From Dyadobacter sp. LHD-138 (GTDB lineage Bacteria; Bacteroidota; Bacteroidia; Cytophagales; Spirosomataceae): a DNA stretch of 36,186 nucleotides. Of the stretch, positions 24,842-32,602 are shown in pieces (within the stretch, counting starts at the first letter, position 1; each line of letters starts with the position of its first letter). Under the pieces are notes generated by a model. That model saw only the letters and a list, made by a program, of their open reading frames with translations, did no database searches and had not been told where the DNA came from. The position numbers and the translations under genes were made by a program. The stretch covers positions 1 through 36,186 of the forward strand of contig NZ_JAVFVU010000054.1 in NCBI RefSeq assembly GCF_030929615.1. Reading direction: 5' to 3'.

Positions 24842-25765
24842 ATGCTTGAAAAACTACTGCAAAACCATCAGGTAAAACGGTTGGTGGAATGGCTGCGTAC
24901 CACCATGCTTTTTCGTGAGTCGGTTTCTTTGTATGATATTCTGGCCAATATCCGTAAAAATAACCACCGCTACGATATTGATCAGCGCGCTTCCGCGGTT
25001 GCATATAGTCTGACGCTTGCCTGTTTTCCTGCCATTATCTTTTTATTTACACTGGTTCCCTACATTCCGATCGATAATCTTGACGGGCAAATCCTGAGCG
25101 TTTTACGGGAGCTGATGCCGCGCGGGATCTATCAGGATGCAAAAAATACCATCACTGATATCATCAGCAGACCACGTAACAGTGTCCTTTCACTGGGTTT
25201 TATTTTTGCCCTGGTGGCATCAACCAACGGGATGCTGTCACTGATGCGGTCGTTTGATATGGTTTACGAAGATGAGGAAACCCGGGGATTTCTTGAAACA
25301 AGAGGTGTTGCCACGTTGCTGACCATTGTACTGGTAGCGGTCATGTTTTTATTGATTGTGCTGCTGATCGTAGGTGACGCGGTAAAAGGTATTGTTACTG
25401 AGTGGCATATTATCAACGATAACTGGATCGTATCGTCATTGAGTTTTACCCGATATCTCGTCAGTTTTGGTGCCTTGATGCTGGCAATTTCGATCATTTA
25501 CCGGTTTGCCCCCTCAAAAGGAGGCCGGTATGCGTTTGTCAATACGGGTTCCATCATCTCTTCTGTATTGATTTTATTATCCACCTATGGCTTCTCGTTT
25601 TATTTATCCAGATTTACTTCTTACAACAAACTTTACGGCTCCATTGGCACGATGATCGCCCTGATGATCTGGTTTTATCTGCTGGCTTTTTTACTGATTC
25701 TGGGTTTTGAGGTCAATGCAGGCATCGCTTCCGCAGGGAAGAAAGTTACTCCGGAGAGATCCTGA
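24842..25765 (+). CDS. YihY/BrkB family inner-membrane protein
   Basis: A 307-residue inner-membrane protein of the YihY/BrkB (formerly RNase BN) family, with about six transmembrane helices. Recognised segments are DIDQRASAVAYSLTLACFPA (first helix after a cytoplasmic N-terminus), FTLVPYIPIDNL, LGFIFALVASTNGMLSLMRS (helix 2-3), VSFGALMLAISIIYRFAPSK, the family-typical Gly-Gly loop KGGRYAF, and LYGSIGTMIALMIWFYLLAF near the end. The old RNase BN name is a misassignment; function is unknown, with transport suspected. The N-terminal ~50 residues are polar and longer than average. A gap of 121 bases separates it from the glycosyltransferase gene. Confidence 0.92.
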   Translation: MLEKLLQNHQVKRLVEWLRTTMLFRESVSLYDILANIRKNNHRYDIDQRASAVAYSLTLACFPAIIFLFTLVPYIPIDNLDGQILSVLRELMPRGIYQDAKNTITDIISRPRNSVLSLGFIFALVASTNGMLSLMRSFDMVYEDEETRGFLETRGVATLLTIVLVAVMFLLIVLLIVGDAVKGIVTEWHIINDNWIVSSLSFTRYLVSFGALMLAISIIYRFAPSKGGRYAFVNTGSIISSVLILLSTYGFSFYLSRFTSYNKLYGSIGTMIALMIWFYLLAFLLILGFEVNAGIASAGKKVTPERS

Positions 25766-25886
25766 ATTACCGCAAACTAAGTACCCGTCGATATACTTTT
25801 TAATTTCTTTTAATTTCGTGACTTTTGATAAACAAGTTCGTATAAAGTCATATAAATGAGGTTGAAGCGATACAAACGGGTATTCA

Positions 25887-26882
25887 ATGAGAGAGACTGA
25901 AAAACCTTTGGTGACTGTGGTTCTGACTGCCTTTAACCATGGAAAATATGTAAGTGAAACTTTAAATTCGATTTTCACGCAAACATATCCCCATGTTCAG
26001 GTTATTGTCATTGACAATGCAAGTACGGATAACACACTGTCGATAATTGAGAAAGTAGACCAGCACGTTTCGCCGTTCTGTCTGATTAAAAACCCGTCTA
26101 ATCTGGGTTTATGTAAGGCATTTAACCAGGGGCTGGCTTTGGCGGAGGGGAAATATATTATAGACCTGGCCGGCGATGACATGATGCTTCCGGACCGGAT
26201 AAAGCTTCAGGTTGAGGCTTTCGAGAATCTGGATGAAACCTATGGCGTTGTTTTTACAAATGCCCGGTATATGGAATCCGGCGGGCGCCTTGCAGCGTAC
26301 CATTATTCCGTAAATAACGAGGATAAGGCCGATAAAATAATTCCTTCGGGTGACGTTTATAAAAGTGTCCTTGAAAATTATTTTATATGCACGCCCACCA
26401 TGATGATGCGCACCAAAATGCTCACAGAGATGGGGGGCTATGACGAGTCATTGTTTTTTGAAGATTTTGATTTTTGGGTACGTTCTTCGGTGCATTACAA
26501 GTATTTTTATCTGGATAAAGTGCTGACATGGAAACGAAATGTGCCGGATTCGTTAAGCAAACAGATTTATAAAAAAGGCAACCGGTTGCTTGAAACCTGC
26601 TATATCGTGTGTAACAAGGCCTATGACCTTAACCGGGATCAGGAAGAATTTGATCTGTTGGCGGCCAGGATTCGTACATTTATCAGGAAATGCTTTTATG
26701 CACAGGAATTTGAGCTTGCAGTTCGTTTTAGGCGGTTACTTAACTACATCGAAAACCCAGGTTTTGTTACCGAAATGATCGTTGTCATGTGTCGTCTGCA
26801 TCTGCCGATAAATGGTTTGTACCGGTTTTATCTTAATAATTTACAAAAAAGAGTTCCGGAGCGGAAGGATTTAGCCTTTTGA
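25887..26882 (+). CDS. Family 2 glycosyltransferase
   Basis: A 331-residue GT-A-fold glycosyltransferase. The N-terminal part has VTVVLTAFNHGKYVSETLNS, VQVIVIDNASTDNTLSIIEK (nucleotide-sugar binding Asp) and YIIDLAGDDMMLPDRI, where GDD stands in the DxD position that binds the metal. The acceptor part has FFEDFDFWVRSSVHYKYFYL, an ED-type acidic pair expected for the catalytic base, and VLTWKRNVPDSLSKQ. There is no transmembrane helix. Donor and acceptor cannot be known. It stands apart from other polysaccharide genes, although a WbqC-family gene, often found in O-antigen loci, follows two genes later. Confidence 0.9.
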   Translation: MRETEKPLVTVVLTAFNHGKYVSETLNSIFTQTYPHVQVIVIDNASTDNTLSIIEKVDQHVSPFCLIKNPSNLGLCKAFNQGLALAEGKYIIDLAGDDMMLPDRIKLQVEAFENLDETYGVVFTNARYMESGGRLAAYHYSVNNEDKADKIIPSGDVYKSVLENYFICTPTMMMRTKMLTEMGGYDESLFFEDFDFWVRSSVHYKYFYLDKVLTWKRNVPDSLSKQIYKKGNRLLETCYIVCNKAYDLNRDQEEFDLLAARIRTFIRKCFYAQEFELAVRFRRLLNYIENPGFVTEMIVVMCRLHLPINGLYRFYLNNLQKRVPERKDLAF

Positions 26883-26911
26883 ATTGTTAGTTCAGAAAAA
26901 TAGCCCAATCT

Positions 26912-27538
26912 ATGCCAGCTGAATTAATTCGAATATATCCTGAAAATCCTGACGAAAGAAGAATCCGCCAGGTTGTTGATTGCCTTCGTGATGGAGGTCT
27001 GGTGATTTATCCCACCGATACAGTTTACGGATTAGGTTGTGATATTTTTAATACCCGGGCTGTGGAAAAAATAGCACGGATCAAAGGGATCAAACCACAG
27101 AAAAATGATTTTTCGTTTATCTGTTATGATCTGAGCCACATTGCAGATTTTGCCCGGGTAGGGAATTCTGCTTTCAAACTGATGAAAAAAGTGCTTCCCG
27201 GGCCTTATACCTTCATTCTGGATGCCAATAGCCAGGTTCCCAGGTTATTGAATACCAATAAAAAAACAGTAGGGATACGTGTCCCCGACAATCTTATTCC
27301 ACGACTAATCGTTAAAGAGCTTGGAAACCCGATTGTAACAACTTCCATCAAGGACGATGACGAGATCATAGAATATTCCACAGATCCGGAATTGATTTAC
27401 GAGAAATTTCAGCATCAGGTCGATATCGTTGTCGATGGCGGGTACGGAGGCAATGTCGGTTCCACAATTATTCTTGCCGTTAACGACGAATTTGAAATTA
27501 TCAGAGAAGGGTTAGGTGATACAAGTCTGTTTTTGTGA
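26912..27538 (+). CDS. L-threonylcarbamoyladenylate synthase family protein (YrdC domain, YciO-like)
   Basis: A 208-residue cytoplasmic protein made of a single YrdC/Sua5 domain and lacking the C-terminal Sua5 domain. The family forms threonylcarbamoyl-AMP for the tRNA t6A37 modification. The N-terminus LIRIYPENPDERRIRQVVDC, VIYPTDTVYGLGCDI, IARIKGIKPQKNDFSFICYD, FKLMKKVLPGPYTFILDA, KTVGIRVPDN and GGYGGNVGSTIILAV follow E. coli YciO almost segment by segment. YciO has much weaker t6A activity than TsaC, so whether this is the only enzyme of its kind in the cell is open. The usual KRxxSNP set of TsaC is replaced here by KGIKPQKND. Confidence 0.9.
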   Translation: MPAELIRIYPENPDERRIRQVVDCLRDGGLVIYPTDTVYGLGCDIFNTRAVEKIARIKGIKPQKNDFSFICYDLSHIADFARVGNSAFKLMKKVLPGPYTFILDANSQVPRLLNTNKKTVGIRVPDNLIPRLIVKELGNPIVTTSIKDDDEIIEYSTDPELIYEKFQHQVDIVVDGGYGGNVGSTIILAVNDEFEIIREGLGDTSLFL

Positions 27539-27640
27539 TACGAATTGTAACTATTTGAGTTATGATTGTATTAAAAAGATTCCGTTAAATAATTGTTATC
27601 ATTTTTTTGATAATATCATCCGCCTTTCTCATATTTGATA

Positions 27641-28300
27641 GTGTCAGAAATTAATAATATTATTCAACCTGAAAAAGCAGTACGGTTTGAATTACAGTAT
27701 CTTCCTTGTCTGGAATATTTTGCTTGTATTTTAAGTAACGATTTGATTTGGATAGATATCGAGGAAAAGTACGTGAAGCAGACCTATCGGAATCGTTGCA
27801 GTGTTTTAACAACCAATAAAGTTGACACTTTAACTGTTCCGGTTCAGGGATATGACCAGAATACTCCAACAAAAGATATAAAAATCGATCACAGTCAGCA
27901 TTGGATAAGACGTCACTGGGGATGTTTTAAATCGGCTTATGGCAAGTCGCCCTATTATGAATTTTATGCAGATGAACTTCAGGCTGTTTATTTGAAAAAA
28001 CCTGAATTTCTTGTCGATCTAAATTATGAATTATTGACAATTTGTCTTAGATTGTTGGGTATAAGAAAGGATATTAGGTACAATTTGTCAGTGCCTTTGG
28101 AAGAGCATAAAGGGGTTATAGATGCGATATCCTTAATAAATGATAAAAAGAATAGGAATTTAAATAAATATTATCAGCCAATTGCGTACTATCAGACTTT
28201 CGGGAATGATTTTGTAAGTAACTTAAGTATTGTCGATTTATTATTTAATATGGGGCCCGAAGCGAGGAGTATTTTGCTGAGATCTTGTAAGCAACAATAA
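27641..28300 (+). CDS. WbqC-like family protein
   Basis: A protein of about 219 residues in the WbqC family, found in Bacteroidota and in some O-antigen clusters. It has FELQYLPCLEYFACILSNDL, YVKQTYRNRCSVLTTNKVD, LTVPVQGYDQNTPTKDIKID, HWIRRHWGCFKSAYGKSPYY and FYADELQAVYLKKPEFLVDL. The function is unproven, with a link to surface polysaccharide suggested by context in other genomes. No ATG is in frame before the conserved core. Either GTG at 27641 or TTG at 27635 must be used. Base use is noticeably more AT-rich than its neighbours. A TATTTG motif overlaps the start region (see findings). Confidence 0.88.
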   Translation: MSEINNIIQPEKAVRFELQYLPCLEYFACILSNDLIWIDIEEKYVKQTYRNRCSVLTTNKVDTLTVPVQGYDQNTPTKDIKIDHSQHWIRRHWGCFKSAYGKSPYYEFYADELQAVYLKKPEFLVDLNYELLTICLRLLGIRKDIRYNLSVPLEEHKGVIDAISLINDKKNRNLNKYYQPIAYYQTFGNDFVSNLSIVDLLFNMGPEARSILLRSCKQQ

Positions 28301-28313
28301 ATCTGCTATTTTG
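28285..28313 (+). promoter_or_regulatory. Candidate clpC promoter
   Basis: TTG (28285-28287), in the last codons of the wbqC-like gene, is followed after 19 bases by TATTTTG (28307-28313), a near match to the TAnnTTTG element. It is about 57 bases before the clpC ATG. Confidence 0.4.
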
Positions 28314-28369
28314 AACAAAGATGTATCAAGTAGCGTTTAGAATATTAAGACACATTTTTATTGCTACAC

Positions 28370-30910
28370 ATGGAAGCAAAATTTTCAAATAGAGTAAAAG
28401 AAGTAATCTCTCTGAGTCGGGAAGAAGCTTTACGACTTGGCCACGATTATATCGGTGCCGAACATCTGTTACTTGGAATGATTCGTGAGGGTGATGGTGT
28501 TGCTATTGGTTTACTTAAAAAGCTGGGCGTATCCCTGGATGATGTTCGACAGACGATCGAACAGGCTACGAAGGGTGCGGCAACTAATAATGTTAAAAAT
28601 CTGCAGAATATCCCGCTCACCAGGCAGTCTGAAAAGGTGTTGAAAATTACATATCTGGAGGCAAAGATTTTTAAAAGTCCTCTGATAGGAACTGAACATT
28701 TGCTCCTGTCCATCTTACGTGACGAGGACAACGTTGGCACACAGATCCTGCATAAATTTAATGTTAACTACGAAGTCATTAAAGAGATGTTAGAATATCA
28801 ATCATCAGGAACAAAACCCCATATGGGTCCGGAAACCGAAGACGGAGACGATGAAGCAAGAGGAGGGATGTTCGGTGGAGGCGGAGGCGCAGCTTCCGGA
28901 AAAGAATCAAAGGGTGCAGAAAAATCACGCACGCCTGTACTGGATAACTTCGGACGCGATCTAACGAAAATGGCTGAGGTTGGAAAACTTGACCCTATTG
29001 TTGGACGTGAAAAGGAAATTGAACGTGTAGCGCAAATACTTAGCCGTCGTAAAAAGAATAATCCGATCCTTATCGGTGAACCGGGTGTCGGTAAAACGGC
29101 CATCGCTGAAGGTTTGGCTTTAAGAATTGTTCAGAAAAAAGTGTCACGTGTTCTTTTCGGTAAAAGAGTGGTAACACTGGATCTTGCTTCACTGGTTGCA
29201 GGAACAAAATACCGCGGTCAGTTTGAAGAAAGAATGAAAGCGGTTATGAATGAACTGGAAAAATCTCCGGATGTCATCCTTTTCATTGATGAGCTTCATA
29301 CAATCGTGGGTGCTGGTGGTGCTTCCGGTTCTCTGGATGCTTCGAACATGTTTAAACCGGCGTTATCACGCGGAGAAATCCAGTGTATCGGTGCAACAAC
29401 CCTGGATGAATATCGCCAGTACATTGAGAAAGATGGTGCGCTTGCCCGTCGTTTCCAAATGGTTATGGTTGATGCGACATCGATCGAAGAAACAATTCAG
29501 ATCCTTGAAAATATCAAGGACAAATATGAAGATCACCACCATGTAAGTTACACGCCCGAATCGATCAGCACGGCTGTGAAATTGTCGGAACGTTATATTA
29601 CAGACCGTTTCCTTCCCGACAAAGCGATTGACGTTTTGGATGAGGTGGGTGCAAGAGTACATATCAGCAACATTACTGTCCCTGAGGATATCCTTCATTT
29701 GGAAGAACAAATTGAAAATATCAAACAGGAAAAAAACAGGGTTGTTAAGAGTCAGAAATACGAGGAAGCGGCTCAGTTGCGTGATCGTGAAAAGAAATTG
29801 ATCGATCAGCTTGACCGTGCTAAACTTGCCTGGGAAGAAGAAACCAAGCAAAAAAGATATACTGTTACAGAGCATAATGTTGCCGAAGTAGTAGCGATGA
29901 TGACCGGAATTCCCGTGACCAACGTGTCGATGGATGAAGGAAAGAAATTGCTTAAGATGGCAGATGAGCTTAAAGCGAAAGTAATTGGTCAGAACCCACC
30001 GATTGAAAAATTGGTAAAAGCGATTCAACGTACACGGGTAGGTTTGAAAGATCCTAAGAAACCGATCGGTTCTTTTATCTTCCTTGGCCCAACGGGTGTA
30101 GGTAAAACGGAATTAGCAAAAGTTCTTGCCACTTATTTGTTCGACAAAGACGATGCCCTTGTGCGTATCGATATGAGCGAATACATGGAGAAATTCAGCG
30201 TATCGCGTTTGGTTGGAGCACCTCCGGGCTATGTGGGTTACGAAGAAGGTGGTCAGTTGACTGAAAAAATTCGTCGTAAACCTTACAGCGTTGTCTTGTT
30301 GGATGAAATCGAAAAAGCCCACCCGGATGTTTTCAACATCTTGCTTCAGGTGCTTGACGATGGTATTTTGACAGATGGACTAGGTCGCCGTGTTGATTTC
30401 CGGAATACTATTATCATCATGACTTCCAACATCGGTGCACGTGACTTGAAAGATTTTGGTTCAGGAATCGGTTTCTCGACGAGAGCGAAATCTGATAATC
30501 AGGATGAAATTATGAAGAGTACGATTCAAAGTGCACTTCGTAAGGCATTCTCTCCGGAATTCCTTAACCGTCTGGATGATGTGATCGTGTTTAACTCACT
30601 GCAACGTGAAGATCTGCACCGTATCATTGATATCTCGCTGGGTAAATTGTTCAACCGCGTGAAAGGTCTGGGTTACGAAATTGAACTTACAGTTGAGGCG
30701 AAAGATTTTCTTTCTGAAAAAGGATATGATCCTCAGTACGGAGCCCGTCCATTAAACAGAGCCATTCAAAAATATCTTGAAGATCCTGTTGCGGAAGAAA
30801 TTCTTAAAGGAGATTTGAGAGAAGGGGATGTTTTGGTCGCAACGCATGTTGAAAACAGCGAGGAGCTGACGATCACGGTTAGAAAAAAAGAAGAAGAAGT
30901 AGCAAATTGA
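28370..30910 (+). CDS. clpC: ATP-dependent Clp protease ATP-binding subunit ClpC
   Basis: An 846-residue AAA+ unfoldase that feeds proteins into ClpP and serves protein quality control. The ATG at 28370 is preferred over a TTG three codons upstream. Order: two Clp_N repeats (about 1-150), a linker rich in Gly (GGMFGGGGGAASGKESKGAE), AAA-1 with the Walker A GEPGVGKTAIAEGLA, a UVR-type segment in the middle domain (KYEEAAQLRDREKKLIDQLD), AAA-2 with GPTGVGKTELAKVLA, and the ClpP-docking loop SGIGFSTRAKS, whose IGF tripeptide binds ClpP. It belongs to the ClpC class and not to ClpB, whose middle domain is longer and lacks UVR. It has its own terminator and a candidate promoter inside the preceding gene's end. 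No mcsAB or ctsR is adjacent. Confidence 0.97.
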   Translation: MEAKFSNRVKEVISLSREEALRLGHDYIGAEHLLLGMIREGDGVAIGLLKKLGVSLDDVRQTIEQATKGAATNNVKNLQNIPLTRQSEKVLKITYLEAKIFKSPLIGTEHLLLSILRDEDNVGTQILHKFNVNYEVIKEMLEYQSSGTKPHMGPETEDGDDEARGGMFGGGGGAASGKESKGAEKSRTPVLDNFGRDLTKMAEVGKLDPIVGREKEIERVAQILSRRKKNNPILIGEPGVGKTAIAEGLALRIVQKKVSRVLFGKRVVTLDLASLVAGTKYRGQFEERMKAVMNELEKSPDVILFIDELHTIVGAGGASGSLDASNMFKPALSRGEIQCIGATTLDEYRQYIEKDGALARRFQMVMVDATSIEETIQILENIKDKYEDHHHVSYTPESISTAVKLSERYITDRFLPDKAIDVLDEVGARVHISNITVPEDILHLEEQIENIKQEKNRVVKSQKYEEAAQLRDREKKLIDQLDRAKLAWEEETKQKRYTVTEHNVAEVVAMMTGIPVTNVSMDEGKKLLKMADELKAKVIGQNPPIEKLVKAIQRTRVGLKDPKKPIGSFIFLGPTGVGKTELAKVLATYLFDKDDALVRIDMSEYMEKFSVSRLVGAPPGYVGYEEGGQLTEKIRRKPYSVVLLDEIEKAHPDVFNILLQVLDDGILTDGLGRRVDFRNTIIIMTSNIGARDLKDFGSGIGFSTRAKSDNQDEIMKSTIQSALRKAFSPEFLNRLDDVIVFNSLQREDLHRIIDISLGKLFNRVKGLGYEIELTVEAKDFLSEKGYDPQYGARPLNRAIQKYLEDPVAEEILKGDLREGDVLVATHVENSEELTITVRKKEEEVAN

Positions 30911-30941
30911 TTTAAGATCAACTTGCAGTTGGATATAGTTG

Positions 30942-30979
30942 AAGAGGCAGGTCTTTTGATCCTGCCTCTTTTCTTTTTT
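30942..30979 (+). terminator. Rho-independent terminator of clpC
   Basis: AAGAGGCAGG (30942-30951) pairs exactly with CCTGCCTCTT (30961-30970), a 10-bp stem with a 9-nt loop, followed by TTCTTTTTT. Confidence 0.92.
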
Positions 30980-31021
30980 AAGGTACTTTAGATGGCTATT
31001 TGTATTGAGCCTTTAACCCCG

Positions 31022-31058
31022 TTTTAATATACCAAGTAACCACCTTGTTATATTAAAA
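31022..31058. repeat. Long imperfect palindrome upstream of the DUF937-OmpA gene
   Basis: TTTTAATATA (31022-31031) mirrors TATATTAAAA (31049-31058), and one mismatch further in CAAG (31033-31036) mirrors CTTG (31044-31047), around a 7-nt centre. No T tract directly follows. It lies 150 bases before the ATG at 31208 and could be an operator or a transcript barrier. The rest of the 30911-31207 gap is AT-rich, apart from the clpC terminator. Confidence 0.65.
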
Positions 31059-31207
31059 GATTATCACGCTGTTTCAAAACTTTCTTGTTAATTTTAGTGA
31101 CGAATTGATAAGAGTCTGTGATTAAAATATTATTAATTTGCATATCCTCCAGATAAATTATGAACTATGATTTTTAACTTAAAACAAGACAACGAATACC
31201 AACCATT

Positions 31208-32443
31208 ATGGCTGTCAATTTACTGGAGTTAACAAAGGGATATATTACAAAGGAAGTCGGTTATATTATATCTGCATTAACCGAAGAGAGTACAGGGGAT
31301 GTCCAGGCCGCTTTATTAGGCACCCTTCCGGGGCTGATAGGCGCTATTATGAACAAAGCATCCACTTCGGGTGGTGTTCATGAGCTCATCGGTCTGATGA
31401 ATCTCAACAATGAAGACTACGTTTTAAAAGATCTTGCCGGCGTTTTGTCTGATCCGGTCAAGTCGAAAGATTTGATTACGATGGGTCTTTCCCTGCTTCC
31501 TATGTTACTGGATACGGATCTTAAAATTGTGACGGATTCTATTTCAGCTTCAACGGGCCTGAAAAGTTACTCTGTTTCAAATATTCTTAGCATTTCCGCT
31601 CCGATTGTTTTGAGCGTTGTTGGAAAACAAGTGAAGGAAAAATCAATAGATCCTTTAAAACTTACCAACCTTTTAGTCGGTCAAAAGGAATTTATTCTCA
31701 AATTTTTACCCAAAGATCTTGTGGCGCTTTGGGATTTTAAAGGGCTTGAAGAGCTAAATAAAAATCTCCAGCGTAACCCGCTAAGCGAGCATCATCTGGA
31801 ACACAAACCGGTTTCCGGTAAAAAGAAACTAGGTTATCTCTTGGCGGCTATTTTGTTTTTATCCCTGATAATCTGGGGGTATAAAAAATTGAACAGGGGC
31901 GAGGAAACCGTGGTTGTTGAAGATTTTCCTGTTGAAGCCGGAGGTACCCAAAAGCCTGCAAAAGGAATTACAAACAGCGGTCCGGGAAGACTTGTAACCC
32001 GGCAGCTGCCAAAAGATATCGAACTTAGTATTCCGGAACGTGGTACTGAATCGAAGTTACTCGACTTTGTAGAAGATTCAAGCCTGACCGTCGATAAGGA
32101 TGTGTGGATCGATTTTGACAGAATTGTTTTTGACCCGAACATGGCTGAACTCAATACGGAGTCAGAGGAGCAGGTCAATAACATTGCCGAGATTATGCGG
32201 GCTTATCCTAATGTAAATATTAAGATCGGAGGATATACGGATAATAGCGGCGATGCTGCGGCCAATCTTAGTTTGTCGAAAAACAGGGCAGATGCAGTGA
32301 AAAGAAGCATCGTAAAAAAGAATATAAAAGCCAGTCGTATTCAATCGGAAGGTTATGGAATTGACCATCCGATCGAAAGCAATGATACCGAGGAAGGGCG
32401 GGCAAAAAACCGCCGGATTGCGATCAATGTGACAAGAAAATAG
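31208..32443 (+). CDS. DUF937-transmembrane-OmpA fusion protein
   Basis: A 411-residue protein of three parts. Residues about 1-170 form a DUF937-type helical domain, with ALLGTLPGLIGAIMNKA and GLSLLPMLLDTDLKIVTDSI and SVSNILSISAPIVLSVVG. A single transmembrane helix (about 208-226, LGYLLAAILFLSLIIWGYKK, preceded by a basic GKKK) follows. After a Pro/Gly-rich spacer (about 235-292) comes an OmpA C-terminal domain (about 298-410) with FDRIVFDPNMAELN, NVNIKIGGYTDNSGD (Asp345), LSLSKNRADAVKRSI and EEGRAKNRRIAINV, the Asp and Arg pair that binds diaminopimelate of peptidoglycan. No signal peptide is seen, so the DUF937 domain should be cytoplasmic and the OmpA domain periplasmic (inference). It is a single-gene unit with a terminator. 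Confidence 0.9.
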   Translation: MAVNLLELTKGYITKEVGYIISALTEESTGDVQAALLGTLPGLIGAIMNKASTSGGVHELIGLMNLNNEDYVLKDLAGVLSDPVKSKDLITMGLSLLPMLLDTDLKIVTDSISASTGLKSYSVSNILSISAPIVLSVVGKQVKEKSIDPLKLTNLLVGQKEFILKFLPKDLVALWDFKGLEELNKNLQRNPLSEHHLEHKPVSGKKKLGYLLAAILFLSLIIWGYKKLNRGEETVVVEDFPVEAGGTQKPAKGITNSGPGRLVTRQLPKDIELSIPERGTESKLLDFVEDSSLTVDKDVWIDFDRIVFDPNMAELNTESEEQVNNIAEIMRAYPNVNIKIGGYTDNSGDAAANLSLSKNRADAVKRSIVKKNIKASRIQSEGYGIDHPIESNDTEEGRAKNRRIAINVTRK

Positions 32444-32460
32444 AACATGGTGACTAAGGG

Positions 32461-32494
32461 AAAGGCCTGATTTTCGAATCAGGCCTTTTTTTTG
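32461..32494 (+). terminator. Rho-independent terminator of the DUF937-OmpA gene
   Basis: AAAGGCCTGATT (32461-32472), loop TTCG and AATCAGGCCTTT (32477-32488) make a perfect 12-bp stem with a stable UUCG tetraloop followed by a T run. Confidence 0.95.
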
Positions 32495-32602
32495 CGTCTC
32501 CATTTGCAATATTCAAAGAATCGGATTAGCAATTAAGAAAAAGCGAAGGAGAACATTATGATTTAGATTATATTTAAACTTTGGAAGTTTAGATATTGAT
32601 AT

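Noticed and set aside
24842..25765. RNase BN assignment for the YihY protein
   Set aside because: The name derives from an old misassignment; the protein is an integral membrane protein without a nuclease motif.
29366..30028. Long leftward ORF (220 codons) inside clpC
   Set aside because: It is exactly antisense to the AAA+ and middle region of clpC, has no family signature, and reads as a Phe/Asn-rich shadow of the opposite strand.
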